Shown piece after piece: positions 18,583 through 27,800 of a stretch of DNA of 64,000 nucleotides. Source of the stretch: Lujinxingia sediminis (lineage in GTDB: Bacteria; Myxococcota_A; Bradymonadia; Bradymonadales; Bradymonadaceae). Location of the stretch: NCBI RefSeq assembly GCF_004005565.1, contig NZ_SADD01000001.1, positions 248,001 to 312,000 on the forward strand. The letters are read 5' to 3'. The position numbers and the translations under genes are program-made. Position 1 is the first letter of the stretch, and each line of letters begins with the position of its first letter. Under the pieces are notes generated by a model. It was not told the origin of the DNA, did no database searches, and worked only from the letters and a program-made list of their open reading frames with translations.

Positions 18583-19020
18583 TCAGCCGCATTTGGCGCA
18601 GCGCCCCTTCAAAAAGATCTCGCTGATCTCGGCGACGAGCGCAGGGCTTTTGTCCTGTCGGTTCATGGTGATCTCGACCTCCGCCAGACACGAGATCTCA
18701 CCACAGTCTACACACATAAAATGAGGATGCTCTCCCTCATCGTGGTGATGATCGCCGCGGAACTCGAAGCGCCAGATATGGTCGCCCAGATCCAGGCGAT
18801 TGAGCAGGCCTACCTCGGTCAGATCGGTGAGGTTTCGGTAGATGGTGGCCTGGTCAAACCCCCGGGGCACCAGCTCCTCGGAGAGATCGGCATGACTCAG
18901 CGGCGCGTTGGCCCGGGCCAGTCGCGCCAGCACGGTGGTGCGCGAGGTCGTGCAGCGGAGCCCGGCCTCGCGAATCATCGCCTGAATTGCGTCTTCGGTG
19001 TACTCGTTGGAAGGGACCAT
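18583..19020 (-). CDS. Fur-family metalloregulator (Zur-like)
   Basis: A 145-residue repressor with the Fur winged helix (residues about 10-85, including GFDQATIYRNLTDLTEVGLL) and the dimer/metal domain. The His cluster GDHHHDEGEHPHFMC and two CxxC pairs (C103/C106 and C141/C144) give one structural zinc site plus regulatory ligands. Both pairs, the short hinge and the His-rich neighbour favour Zur over Fur or PerR, but family members cannot be told apart safely by eye. ATG 19020 follows AGAGG. A dyad at 19085-19105 lies 65-85 bases upstream and may be an autoregulatory operator. The next gene on the strand is the His-rich lipoprotein. Confidence 0.85.
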   Translation of the reverse strand: MVPSNEYTEDAIQAMIREAGLRCTTSRTTVLARLARANAPLSHADLSEELVPRGFDQATIYRNLTDLTEVGLLNRLDLGDHIWRFEFRGDHHHDEGEHPHFMCVDCGEISCLAEVEITMNRQDKSPALVAEISEIFLKGRCAKCG

Positions 19021-19084
19021 CAGATGCGAGCCTCTAGGGGGGAAGAGCGGGACGGCGCAAGCCCCATCGACCTATCACGAGGGA

Positions 19085-19105
19085 CCTTCAAGGCGCAATT
19101 GAAGG
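19085..19105. promoter_or_regulatory. Inverted repeat upstream of the Fur-family gene
   Basis: CCTTCAA, seven bases, TTGAAGG: perfect 7-bp arms 65-85 bases ahead of the regulator's ATG. Fur-family proteins bind such dyads. It also lies just past the 3' end of the SDR gene, so a chance hairpin is possible. Confidence 0.4.
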
Positions 19106-19144
19106 GCTCAGAAGGGGGCGGCACCGCCGCATTCTTACAAGGGT

Positions 19145-19837
19145 TCACCAGGCGATGGTGTTCCCATTCCACTCCTTGAAGCTGCCGGAGGTTGAGGCGT
19201 TGGCGTTGTCGATGACATCGAGCAGGCTCGTAACGCTGGTTTCGGTGTCGATGAGCGCGTTGGGGCCGCCCATGCGCGTTTGCACCCAGCCGGGGTGCAC
19301 GACAAAGACGATGATACCTTCATCTGCAAGATCCAGCGCCAGCGAGCGTGTGACCATGTTGAGCGCGGCTTTGGAGGCGCGATAGGCGTAGGAGCCACCG
19401 CTGGAGTTCTCGGCAATCGAGCCCATTTTTGAGCTGAGGTTGACGATCTTGGCGTCTCCGGTGGCGCGTCGCAGGGCCGGAAGCAACGCCTCGGTCAGTC
19501 GCAGAGTGCCGATGGTGTTTACCCGAAAAGATCGCTCGATGACCTCGAAGTCCATCTCACCGAGCTCACCGCAACGCTCCAGGATGCCAGCGTTGTTGAT
19601 CAGAACATCAATGGCGCGTGCGCCGAGTTCTTTTACAAAGGCCTCAATGCTGGCCACATCGGCGATATCGAGACTGAAGATGGCGAGCCGATCGGCGTGC
19701 TCTCCTTGCAGAACCTGTAGCTCCTCGGCGCGCTCGGGGTTGCGGGCGGTCGCCACCACGGATTCGCCGCGCTCGAGCAGCTCGCGGGTAAACTCCAGTC
19801 CGATACCTCGATTTGCGCCGGTGACCAGGTAGGTCAT
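19145..19837 (-). CDS. Short-chain dehydrogenase, C-factor-like
   Basis: A 230-residue classical SDR. The nucleotide-binding motif TGANRGIG opens the protein, with DVLINNAG in the middle and a YRASKAALN active site (Tyr/Lys) preceded by a Ser in IVNLSSK. The length, the LVTGANRGIGLEF opening and the C-terminal HPGWVQTRMGG resemble the CsgA/C-factor group of SDRs, named from myxobacterial developmental signalling, but many relatives have no such role. ATG 19837 follows AAGGAG. The gene upstream on the same strand ends 144 bases away, leaving a promoter region with two ATCGATTA copies. Confidence 0.85.
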   Translation of the reverse strand: MTYLVTGANRGIGLEFTRELLERGESVVATARNPERAEELQVLQGEHADRLAIFSLDIADVASIEAFVKELGARAIDVLINNAGILERCGELGEMDFEVIERSFRVNTIGTLRLTEALLPALRRATGDAKIVNLSSKMGSIAENSSGGSYAYRASKAALNMVTRSLALDLADEGIIVFVVHPGWVQTRMGGPNALIDTETSVTSLLDVIDNANASTSGSFKEWNGNTIAW

Positions 19838-19961
19838 GGATGCTCCTTGGATGTGTAAATGGTTGCGTCGGCATGCGTGCTGCGCGCCGTAGTGAAGGTT
19901 CGGGCAGAAGCTGGACATGGAGGCAGGTAAGGCAAGTCGCGCCCCGCACCTTTTGCTGCAT

Positions 19962-19983
19962 ATCGATTAAAACACATCGATTA
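19962..19983. promoter_or_regulatory. Two direct copies of ATCGATTA upstream of the SDR gene
   Basis: ATCGATTA occurs at 19962-19969 and again at 19976-19983, 14 bases apart, in an AT-rich patch about 130 bases ahead of the SDR start. Helical-phase spacing is not exact. The second copy runs into the stop codon of the neighbouring gene. It may be a transcription-factor site; no factor can be named. Confidence 0.3.
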
Positions 19984-21105
19984 GAGCATATCGGGGATAG
20001 GCGGCTCGCTCGGTGGCGTGGCAGGCTCCGGGGTGAGCGCCGGCCAGTCAAAGCCGAAGCTGAAGATCACCGCGCTTTCCCGAACCTCAAAGCGCTGCCG
20101 GGCCCAGAGGTCGGTCTGAAGCTCGTCGTAGTAGCGCTGGTAGCGCGTGGCATTGATGCGCTTTGCGTCGACCAGCGCGTTGGCGATATTGCCGCTGTAA
20201 AAGCCCAGCGCTAAAAGGCCGGCGGCCACCGTCAGCGGGATGCTGTCCAGCCCCCGATAGGCGTAAACGCTGGCTGCGCCGAAGATGCCGGTAAACCCCA
20301 GGGCGAGCAGCGCGTCAACAGGGCGACCGTTGTAGAGTTGCCCCGCACCCGGAATCAGGGCCGAGAGCGTGGCCGCAAGCCAGGGCTGTTTGAGCTTCAG
20401 GCTATCGAAGGCCCGGTGGCGCGCCACGAGCTCACGGGCAGCCCCGGCCAGAGCGGGGTCGTCGAAGGTGTCGGCGCGCGCCTCGGTGACGCCTGGCGAG
20501 CGCAGCAGCGATTCCACAAAAAGGGTTTGATAGCGCAGCAGCTCTTCGAGTCCCGGGGCGTCTTCGTTCGCACGTGCCTGGAGCCCCACCAGCGTTTCAT
20601 AACAGGTGGCGATTGCGCCCAGGTTTAGGCAGAGCTCCTGCAGGCCGAGCAGGTAGCTCTGAAGGCGAGCCTCGGCGTTGGGAGCGCTTCGGCTGGCGTC
20701 GAAGAAGTGCTGCATCGCCAGCTCCGACATGGCGTTTCGTCGGTAAATCTCGCCAATGAGCAGGGCAGCGAGGTGGTCGGAGTCGGGAGTGCCCGAGAGC
20801 AGGCGGTAGCGTTTGATGCTGGTGATGGCGCGGTAGTCGTCGCCCTCATCAAAAAGGCGCAGGCCGATCTCGACCTCGGTGCTGGCCTGCCAGTCCAGGT
20901 AGGTTTCGAAGTCAGGAGCAACCGTCGCGACGGGCTCTGGGGAGGCCGGGGCCGACTCCCGAGACGTTGGCTCCGCATGCGGAGCTTCCGGCTCTTCAGC
21001 GCGCGCCGGCGTGGGGCTCCACAGCAGCATCGTCAGCGCGATGACGCTCGAGAAGAGCGTCGGCCAGGCCCGAGCGTTGCGCCTGTACAAAGAGGTACCA
21101 GCCAT
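19981..21105 (-). CDS. Exported membrane protein with a DUF5683-like core
   Basis: A 374-residue protein with a cleavable signal (about residues 1-37, ending ARAEE), a helical TPR-like middle (residues about 60-220), and a C-terminal membrane part containing SALIPGAGQLYNGRPVDAL, the signature of small membrane proteins such as DUF5683/TM2 relatives. Two or three further hydrophobic segments follow. The function is unknown. ATG 21105 lies within the upstream gene: the two overlap by 110 bases in different frames, and the signal peptide only makes sense with this start. The partner encodes a YidD-like domain, so an envelope biogenesis role is a reasonable guess. Confidence 0.75.
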   Translation of the reverse strand: MAGTSLYRRNARAWPTLFSSVIALTMLLWSPTPARAEEPEAPHAEPTSRESAPASPEPVATVAPDFETYLDWQASTEVEIGLRLFDEGDDYRAITSIKRYRLLSGTPDSDHLAALLIGEIYRRNAMSELAMQHFFDASRSAPNAEARLQSYLLGLQELCLNLGAIATCYETLVGLQARANEDAPGLEELLRYQTLFVESLLRSPGVTEARADTFDDPALAGAARELVARHRAFDSLKLKQPWLAATLSALIPGAGQLYNGRPVDALLALGFTGIFGAASVYAYRGLDSIPLTVAAGLLALGFYSGNIANALVDAKRINATRYQRYYDELQTDLWARQRFEVRESAVIFSFGFDWPALTPEPATPPSEPPIPDML

Positions 21106-21646
21106 GATGAGGGGACTCCGCGTAGGGGGTTCGATCAAGGGTGGGGTCGTCGCCCCAGATGGTGTACGCCTGAACCGGATCGATGAGTTTGCCGTCGGCA
21201 CCGCTGGCGTAGAAGTCGTCGGGCCGTTGATCGCGCTGCAGACGGCCGAAGGTCCAGACCACGCCCAGCGGGCTGTGGGAGAGGGCCTCAAGACCAAAGC
21301 GCGAACAGCTCGGCGCGAAATTGCACGTGCTGCCGTCGACCCGGCTATAGGTCGCGCTGTAGGCGCGCCACCACAGGTAGGCGGTGGCCTGCGCCGGGCT
21401 GCTCGCCAGGTGCGCCTGGCCATGTCCGGCATCGGGCGCGTCAGCCGCAGAGCTCGGGGCTCGATCGCCGGCGAGCGCGGCCGGATGGGGGCGCAGCCGC
21501 TGAGGCGCGAAGGGCGTCAGCTGCTCCATGCGCGGCCGGTGGGCTGTGGGCACAAACTCCGGCGCGCTCACGCAGGCCAGGCCCGTCACCCCCAGGGCAA
21601 CAACCAGCGTGCTCGGCACAAGGAGGGTGGAGAGCTGGGGGGGCAT
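20996..21646 (-). CDS. YidD-domain lipoprotein
   Basis: A 216-residue protein. An N-terminal signal ends with lipobox TGLAC (Cys25); a Pro/Ala-rich linker follows; residues about 94-140 form a YidD domain with YSATYSRVDGSTCNFAPSCS and SRFGLEAL. Ordinary YidD is a 70-85-residue membrane-associated protein encoded beside rpmH, rnpA and yidC and helps membrane-protein insertion. Here the domain sits in a long putative lipoprotein, outside that context, with a 60-residue C-terminal extension. ATG 21646 has only a weak ribosome site. It overlaps the next gene by 110 bases. Confidence 0.75.
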   Translation of the reverse strand: MPPQLSTLLVPSTLVVALGVTGLACVSAPEFVPTAHRPRMEQLTPFAPQRLRPHPAALAGDRAPSSAADAPDAGHGQAHLASSPAQATAYLWWRAYSATYSRVDGSTCNFAPSCSRFGLEALSHSPLGVVWTFGRLQRDQRPDDFYASGADGKLIDPVQAYTIWGDDPTLDRTPYAESPHHGWYLFVQAQRSGLADALLERHRADDAAVEPHAGAR

Positions 21647-21804
21647 CGGCGTCCGTCACATGAGTTTCGAATTTCCTTTGAGCACACGGGCCGATGTTTA
21701 CTATAAGGCCTCTGGTGATGCCAGCTTTGGTGAGACCTCTGACGAGCGTGGGCTCGCACAGGGGGCGATGATGCGCCATGATTTGACGGTCGAGAGGAGG
21801 CAGG

Positions 21805-22701
21805 ATGCAGGGCAAGCGAGTGGTCATCGGGACGGATCTTTCGGAGAACGCGCAGCCAGCGGCGCGTTACGCGCTTAAGTTAGGCCGCTTGCTCGGGCTT
21901 GAGGTGCATGTGCTCCATGTGCTTGATGTCTCACTCAAAAGCTGGAAGAGCGCGTTTGAAGAAGTCAGCGGGGCCCAACTTCGCGATAAACTCGACGCCC
22001 GCATCCGCGACTGGTTTGAGGAGGCCACCGGCGAAGCTCCCGACGGCGTGATGCTGGAGGTGGGCTCGCCGATGCGTTCGACCTGTGAGATGTGCCAGAA
22101 GGGCGATGTGGCCTTCCTGGTCATCGGGATGTCAGGGCGCGGGGCCTGGAACAAGTTTATCTTCGGCTCCACAGCGATGGAGCTTGCGCATACGCCGCCC
22201 TGTCCCCTCATCATCGTGCATCCGGAGCGCGACCGGGTTGAGGCCGGCATGGAGATCGCGCTGGGCACGGACTTCAGCGAGCGTTCCGACCGGGCGATGG
22301 AGGTGGGGGTGGCCCTGGTCAACAAGCTCAAGAGCCCGATGCACCTGGTGCACGCACACGCCCTCTCGGCCACCACGGTTATCCTGGACTCCGAGCTCCC
22401 CGAGGCGCTGCAGTCCACCGCGATTGTCGACTGGGCCGAAGAGGCGATGGCATCCTTTATGAAACGCCACGACGCGCTGCTTGAAGGGGTGGATTGCGAC
22501 GCGCACCTCCTCTCCCAGAGCCCGGTTGCGGGGCTTCGTGACTTTGTGGAGTCGGCGAACATCGATCTTGTGGTTGTCGGGCATTATCCGGCGGATGCCG
22601 GCCGCCTCGATCGCCTGGCGAGCGTGATGGTCAAGTGGGTGCAGAACATGAACTGCACCACGCTGATTGTGCCAGCACCCGGTGCGATTGCGGCCCGTTA
22701 A
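21805..22701 (+). CDS. Tandem universal stress protein
   Basis: A 298-residue cytosolic protein of two UspA domains. The first half starts VVIGTDLSENAQPAARYAL and ends with the ATP-binding pattern G-2x-G-9x-GS in GMSGRGAWNKFIFGST. The second half starts IALGTDFSERSDRAM, but its C-terminal nucleotide loop (GHYPADAGRLDRLASVM) deviates and may not bind ATP. Such proteins respond to starvation or oxidative stress; the client is unknown. ATG 21805 follows GAGAGGAGGCAGG. A second tandem Usp is at 31490-32383. A terminator follows. Confidence 0.9.
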   Translation: MQGKRVVIGTDLSENAQPAARYALKLGRLLGLEVHVLHVLDVSLKSWKSAFEEVSGAQLRDKLDARIRDWFEEATGEAPDGVMLEVGSPMRSTCEMCQKGDVAFLVIGMSGRGAWNKFIFGSTAMELAHTPPCPLIIVHPERDRVEAGMEIALGTDFSERSDRAMEVGVALVNKLKSPMHLVHAHALSATTVILDSELPEALQSTAIVDWAEEAMASFMKRHDALLEGVDCDAHLLSQSPVAGLRDFVESANIDLVVVGHYPADAGRLDRLASVMVKWVQNMNCTTLIVPAPGAIAAR

Positions 22702-22714
22702 GTCGCATGAACAG

Positions 22715-22791
22715 GCGACATCCCGGCGTTGCCGGGATGTCGCGCAAAAAAAAGAGCGCGGGAGCTTCACTCGAAGCCTCCGCGCTCTTTC
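22715..22791. terminator. Two hairpins, the second a bidirectional terminator
   Basis: A GC-rich stem at 22715-22742 (GCGACATCCCGGC / GCCGGGATGTCGC) is followed by AAAGAGCGCGG / CCGCGCTCTTT at 22752-22790 between an A-run and T-rich sequence. It separates the Usp gene from the convergent SDR gene. Confidence 0.8.
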
Positions 22792-22811
22792 TTTATGGGC
22801 AACGCTGCGAC

Positions 22812-23579
22812 CTAGATGGAAACCCCGCCATCGACGTCGATGCAGCGCCCGGTGAAGTAGTCGCATTCAATGATGAAGCGCACCGCCATAAAGATCTCTT
22901 CCGGCGTGCCCACCCGGCGAAGGGGCACGCGACTGAGCATTGCTTGAAGCATCTCGTCACGCATGCCCTCGAGGATCGGCGTCTCGATAAAGCCCGGCGC
23001 CACCGCGCCCACCCGGATGCCGTAGCGCGCAAGCTCCTCACCCCACAGCTTGGTGTCGGCAATCAGACCGGCTTTGGCTGCCGAGTAGTTCGACTGGCCC
23101 TGGTTGCCGTGGCGCGAGACCGAGCTGATGTTAACGATCACCCCGCCTTTCTCATCATTCTCCACCATCCACGCCGCCACCTCGCGGGTGAAGAGGAAGG
23201 GGCCGGTCAGGTCGACATCGATCACCGCCTGCCAGTCGTTGAGGCTCATTGTTTTGACCTTGCCGCTCTCGCGATCTTTTTTGACGAGCAGGCGATCGCG
23301 GAAGATCCCGGCGTTGTTGACCACACCGTTGACCTTGCCGAAGGCTTCCACGGTCGCGGCCACGGCCCCTTTGACGGCGTTTTCATCGCTGACGTCCGCA
23401 GCATAGGTCGCCAGTCGTCCGGGCAAATCGGTGGCCTCGGCGCTGAGCACGGCCAGGGGCTCGTCGGCGATATCGACCGCCATCACGTCGGCGCCGGCTT
23501 TGACGAGTTCGAGCGCAAAGGTTCGGCCCATGCCTTGAGCTGCACCGGTGACGATGATCTTCATCTGGTCGAGCTTCAT
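22812..23579 (-). CDS. FabG-like short-chain dehydrogenase
   Basis: A 255-residue classical SDR related to 3-oxoacyl-ACP reductase and acetoacetyl-CoA reductase. It has TGAAQGMG for NAD(P)H, VVNNAGIFRD, the catalytic ISSVSRHG Ser and the YSAAKAG Tyr/Lys, and the C-terminal CIDVDGGVS typical of FabG proteins. No fatty-acid synthesis gene is adjacent; a role in polyhydroxybutyrate or catabolic acyl-CoA metabolism is equally open. ATG 23579 follows GAGG at five bases; the frame can be extended by GTG TGT. It diverges from the HFAGK-repeat gene. Confidence 0.88.
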   Translation of the reverse strand: MKLDQMKIIVTGAAQGMGRTFALELVKAGADVMAVDIADEPLAVLSAEATDLPGRLATYAADVSDENAVKGAVAATVEAFGKVNGVVNNAGIFRDRLLVKKDRESGKVKTMSLNDWQAVIDVDLTGPFLFTREVAAWMVENDEKGGVIVNISSVSRHGNQGQSNYSAAKAGLIADTKLWGEELARYGIRVGAVAPGFIETPILEGMRDEMLQAMLSRVPLRRVGTPEEIFMAVRFIIECDYFTGRCIDVDGGVSI

Positions 23580-23714
23580 ACACACCTCAAATAGGTTTGC
23601 CTTGCGCCGGCGTTACCACTAGAAAAAGTGCCGTTGAGGGCCCGATGGGGCCCGGCGTCATCGCTTTAAAAGCGTCGGCGCATGGAGCAGGTTGACTAGC
23701 CAGGGTGAAGTATC

Positions 23715-24809
23715 ATGAGTCGTACGACCTTCAAAGAGCTCAAAGAGCGGGCCGATTCCATCTACCAGCGCTATGACGCGCATTTCGCCGGCAAGGCTCG
23801 CGCGACCCGCGATCTGGAGCTGCTCGACACGCTGCTCGCCGATCTCGAAGGGGTGATCGAGGAGGGCACCTCCCAGATCAACGGCTCGCGTGATCCGGCG
23901 ATCGTCTCGCTTCTGGAGATGGCCCGCGATAATCAGCAGGTTTACCGCGATGAGCGCCAGGCGATCGTGGAGGCCAAAGAAGCCGGCCCGATCTCCGAGG
24001 AGGCCGCGCGCGTGATCGCCGATGCCAACCTCGTCTTTGGCCAGTACCGCCGCCACTTCGCCGGAAAAGATCGCCGCACCCGCGACATGGGCCTGCTCAT
24101 GGAGATCATCACCGACCTTGAAGAGGTGCGCGCGCGGATGAAGGCGCTGGTGAAGTCGCATCGCGCCGAGATCGAGCCCAACCTTCAGATCGTCGAAGAT
24201 AACCTGCGGATGTATCGCAATGAGGCTCACCAGGTGGAGGCCGCCCAGACCCAGGGTACCCCTCAGGAGCAGGCCGATCTGCTGGCGACGCTGGCCAATG
24301 AGCAGTTCTCGCTCTACCGCGATCATTTTGCCGGGAAATCGCGTCTTACCCGCCGTGAGGGGCTCCTGGAGCGCATGATCGAGCAGCTCAAGCGGGCGCG
24401 CGTCGGGATGCAACGCCTCAAGAAGCGCGGGCTTCGCTCGCAGGCCAACGAGCGCAACGTGGGCATCATCACCGACAACGTGAAGCTCTACACCGGGGAG
24501 CTCGCCGCGATCAAAGAGGCCAGGGCCGAGCTGACCACCGAGCAGATCGCCGGCTCCCTGGGCGCCGCGGCCAACGAGGTGATGGCGGAGTATCGCGAGC
24601 ATTTTGCCGGTCAGAACCGCGCCACCCGCGATTTGGCGAAGCTCTCGCTGATGTGCGATCAGCTCGCCGAGATCGGCCGCCAGATGCACGCCATTGAGGT
24701 GAAGTCTCCGCTGGAGATGAACGCCAAGAACCTCGACATCGTCAGCGACACTCGCACCATGTACGAGCGGGAGTACCGCGAGGTGGAGAAGGCCAAGGTC
24801 GGCGCTTAA
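23715..24809 (+). CDS. Protein of four roughly 91-residue HFAGK repeats
   Basis: A 364-residue, charged, all-helical protein without signal or membrane segment. It consists of four tandem repeats of about 91 residues. Each has a box YxxHFAG(K/Q)xRxTRD (HFAG at 23, 114, 204 and 296) and a second box, DNxxxYxxExxxVxxAK (about 71-89, 161-178, 253-270, 344-361). I know no named family with this pattern. ATG 23715 follows AGGGTGAAG. It ends 58 bases before glnE on the same strand, so the two may be cotranscribed; a link to nitrogen regulation is pure inference from position. The long open frame on the other strand over this gene is a shadow. Confidence 0.8.
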   Translation: MSRTTFKELKERADSIYQRYDAHFAGKARATRDLELLDTLLADLEGVIEEGTSQINGSRDPAIVSLLEMARDNQQVYRDERQAIVEAKEAGPISEEAARVIADANLVFGQYRRHFAGKDRRTRDMGLLMEIITDLEEVRARMKALVKSHRAEIEPNLQIVEDNLRMYRNEAHQVEAAQTQGTPQEQADLLATLANEQFSLYRDHFAGKSRLTRREGLLERMIEQLKRARVGMQRLKKRGLRSQANERNVGIITDNVKLYTGELAAIKEARAELTTEQIAGSLGAAANEVMAEYREHFAGQNRATRDLAKLSLMCDQLAEIGRQMHAIEVKSPLEMNAKNLDIVSDTRTMYEREYREVEKAKVGA

Positions 24810-24867
24810 GTTCGGAGCACGTCGGGGGGGCGTCTTCCGGGGGGGATTTCAACACAGGAGCTAAGCC

Positions 24868-27800
24868 GTGGCGTCGCAGCATTGCGAAAGGTTGGGGGAG
24901 GTGGTGCGCGAGTCCGGCGCTTCGCTGGACGCCGAGCTTATCGCGAAGCTCGGTCGGGCTGGCGACCAGGGGCATCTTGATCTCGATGCGCTTTTGCGCC
25001 GCATTGATGGGTTGAGCTGGCCGGGTGAGCTGCTCACCGACGTTCTGCGTCTGGTGGAGAGCCTGCTCGATCAGCAGGTCGATCTCTCGATGCCCGGCGA
25101 GGTCGATGTGGCCCTGAGCCTGGGCTCGGCCGGGCGCTACCCCTGGCGTGCGCTGGGCCGTCAGCCGGAGCTTCTGGGCTGGCTGGCCGCCGGGCGCTGG
25201 CGCGATGAGCCGATGCCGCCGCAGGCGATGGCCGAGGATTTGAGCGCCTACCTCGACGCGGTGGCCGCTCGCCAGGCCGAGGGGGCCACCCGTGAGGAGC
25301 GTTTTGCGGCGCTGCATCGCGCGCTGCGTTGGTTTAAACATCGCCAGCTTCTGCGGATCTTTTTGCGCGAGATCGAAGGTGCCTCGGTGCGTCATACCAC
25401 CTCGGAGGTCGCCGAGGTGGCCAGCGTCTGCCTGGATGCGGCACTGCGTTCGGCGGCGGCCATTCTGGGGGCTCCCGCACTCACCGATCATTTTTGCGTG
25501 CTGGGCATGGGCAAGCTCGGCGGCCGGGAACTCAACTACAGCTCGGATATCGACCTGATCTTTGTGGCCAGCGACCAGGCCATGGCGACCTCCGAGTCAC
25601 GCTCAAACGTCGAGGCGCTGGCCCGGGAGGTGGTGCGCGCGATGGACGCCATCACCGAGCAGGGGCAGGTGTTTCGCGTGGATCTTCGCCTTCGCCCCGA
25701 CGGCTCCCAGGGCCCGATTGTGCAGGGGGCTTCGGCCACCATCGACTATTACCTGAGCTGGGGCAGGGGATGGGAGCGCGGCGCGATGCTCAAGGCTCGT
25801 CCCGTGGCCGGATCGATCGCGCTTGGCGACGAGGTGCTGCAGGCGTTGGAGCCCTTTATCTTCAGGCGCTATCTCGACTTCACCGCTATTGATGAGCTGC
25901 GGCGAATGAAGGCGATGATCGATGATCAGGCCCGCGCGACCCGCGCGATCTCGCGGGCACGCACGCCTCAAGGAGAGAGCTCACCCCACGCTCCTTCCTC
26001 GTCTTCGGCGACACCGGCTGCGGCGAGTTCGCCGCTTCAGCAACGCCTGCTTGCAAAGCTAGGCCGTGCCGCGCCGAGCGCGCCACCATCGAGCCCGACA
26101 CCGCGCGCGCCAACCCGCGTCCCTCCCAACGATGAGGAGCAAGGACCGCACGGCTGGGACGTGAAGATCGGCCGCGGGGGCATCCGCGAGATCGAGTTCT
26201 TTGTGCAGGCTCTCCAGCTTGTGCACTGTGGCACGCGCCCCACGCTGCGCGTGCGCACCACCCTGGAGACCCTCGATCGTCTGCTCTACGCCGGGTTGCT
26301 CGGTGCCGAGGAGCATCGCGCGCTCGCCGACGCGTATGACCTCTACCGACGTCTGGAGCACCGGGTGCAGATGGCCGGCGATCGCCAGAGTCACAGGTTA
26401 CCCGAGGATGCCGCAGGCTTCGCCCTGCTGGCCTGGCGCATGGGGGAGTCCGCCGAATCGTTGGAGCGACGCGTCGAGGTTTGCCGCCAGGCGGTTCGCG
26501 AGATCTTTGAGCGCCTCTTTGAGCAGTCACCGCGCAGCTCCGAGCAGGCCACCGTCGCTGATAGCTCCGCCGAGGAGCTCGCAGCGCTGCTGGCGATGGA
26601 CCCCGATGAGCTTCTGCAAGACGCCGGCGTGCGTGCCCTGCGTGAGGCGGGGTTTGTCCGTCCACGCCAGGCCGCCGGCCAACTTCAGGTGCTTTCGCAG
26701 AAGCGTTACGGGCCCTTCTCGGCGCGGCGCGCGGTGGGCGATCCGGCGCAGGCCCGCTACCTGCTCAGCGCCATCTGCTCCGCACCTGATCCAGAGCAGG
26801 CCCTGGGGTATCTGGTGCGATTTACCACCGAGGTGGGCGACACTCCGGGGACCTGGCGGATGCTCAGGGAAAACCCGCACGCGGTGCGACTTCTGATGCA
26901 CCTCTTTGGCTCCAGCGCGCCTCTGGCGCGCATGCTCGCCACGGAACCCGACGTCTTCGTAAAGATGATCGCGAGTTCAACCGCCGCCATTGAGCGCGAT
27001 CAGGCTTCCATGGCTCGGGCGCTGGCCGCGCGGGTGGGAGAGGTCGATGATCCGGCCCATAAGCTCGGACGGGTGCGGCGATTTCACCAGGAAGAGAGCC
27101 TGCGCATCGCGCTCCATGAGGTCGCCGGTGTGGTGCCGGTCGATGTGACCTGCACACAGCTCAGCGAGCTGGCCGAGGTTGTGCTGGGGCAGGTCGATGC
27201 GATCCTCGCCACCGATGACGGCAGCGTCGAGGCTCAGCCGCGCGCCCTCTGCGTGGTCGCCATGGGCAAGTTCGGGGGTAGGGAGCTGGGTTTTGGCTCC
27301 GATCTCGACTTTATCTTCGTCTACGACGATGAGGGCCCCGGTGCGATCGAACACCAGGAGGCCACCCGCCGAGCCCGCCGCATGGTGCGCGCACTGAGTG
27401 CGGCGACCGAGGCCGGAGGTTTTTACGAGGTCGACCTCCGCCTGCGCCCCTCCGGCTCCCAGGGCACGCTGGTGACCTCGTTTGAGGCCTGGCGCGCCTA
27501 CCATCTGGAGCGTGCCGCTTTTTGGGAGCGTCAGGCTCTGGTGAAAGCCCGCGCCATCGGTGGCACCCCCGAGCTCCGAGAGCGCCTTGAGCACGAGCGC
27601 CAACGCCTGGCTTACGACAGACCCCTCCCGGACGATCTCGACCGTCAGATCGACGCGATGCGCCAGCGCATGATCGATGCCGCCGAGATCCCCCGCGGCG
27701 AGATCGATATAAAGCAGAGCCGCGGCGGGCTGATCGATGTGGAGTTTCTTGCGCAGTACTTCCAACTTCGCGCGCCGCATACCGCCCGCCAGGCCCGCTC

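Noticed and set aside
23658-24689. A 343-residue minus frame over the HFAGK-repeat gene, itself periodic
   Set aside because: Its periodicity is the reverse image of the plus-strand repeats; only the plus strand has a start with a ribosome site and an even helical pattern.
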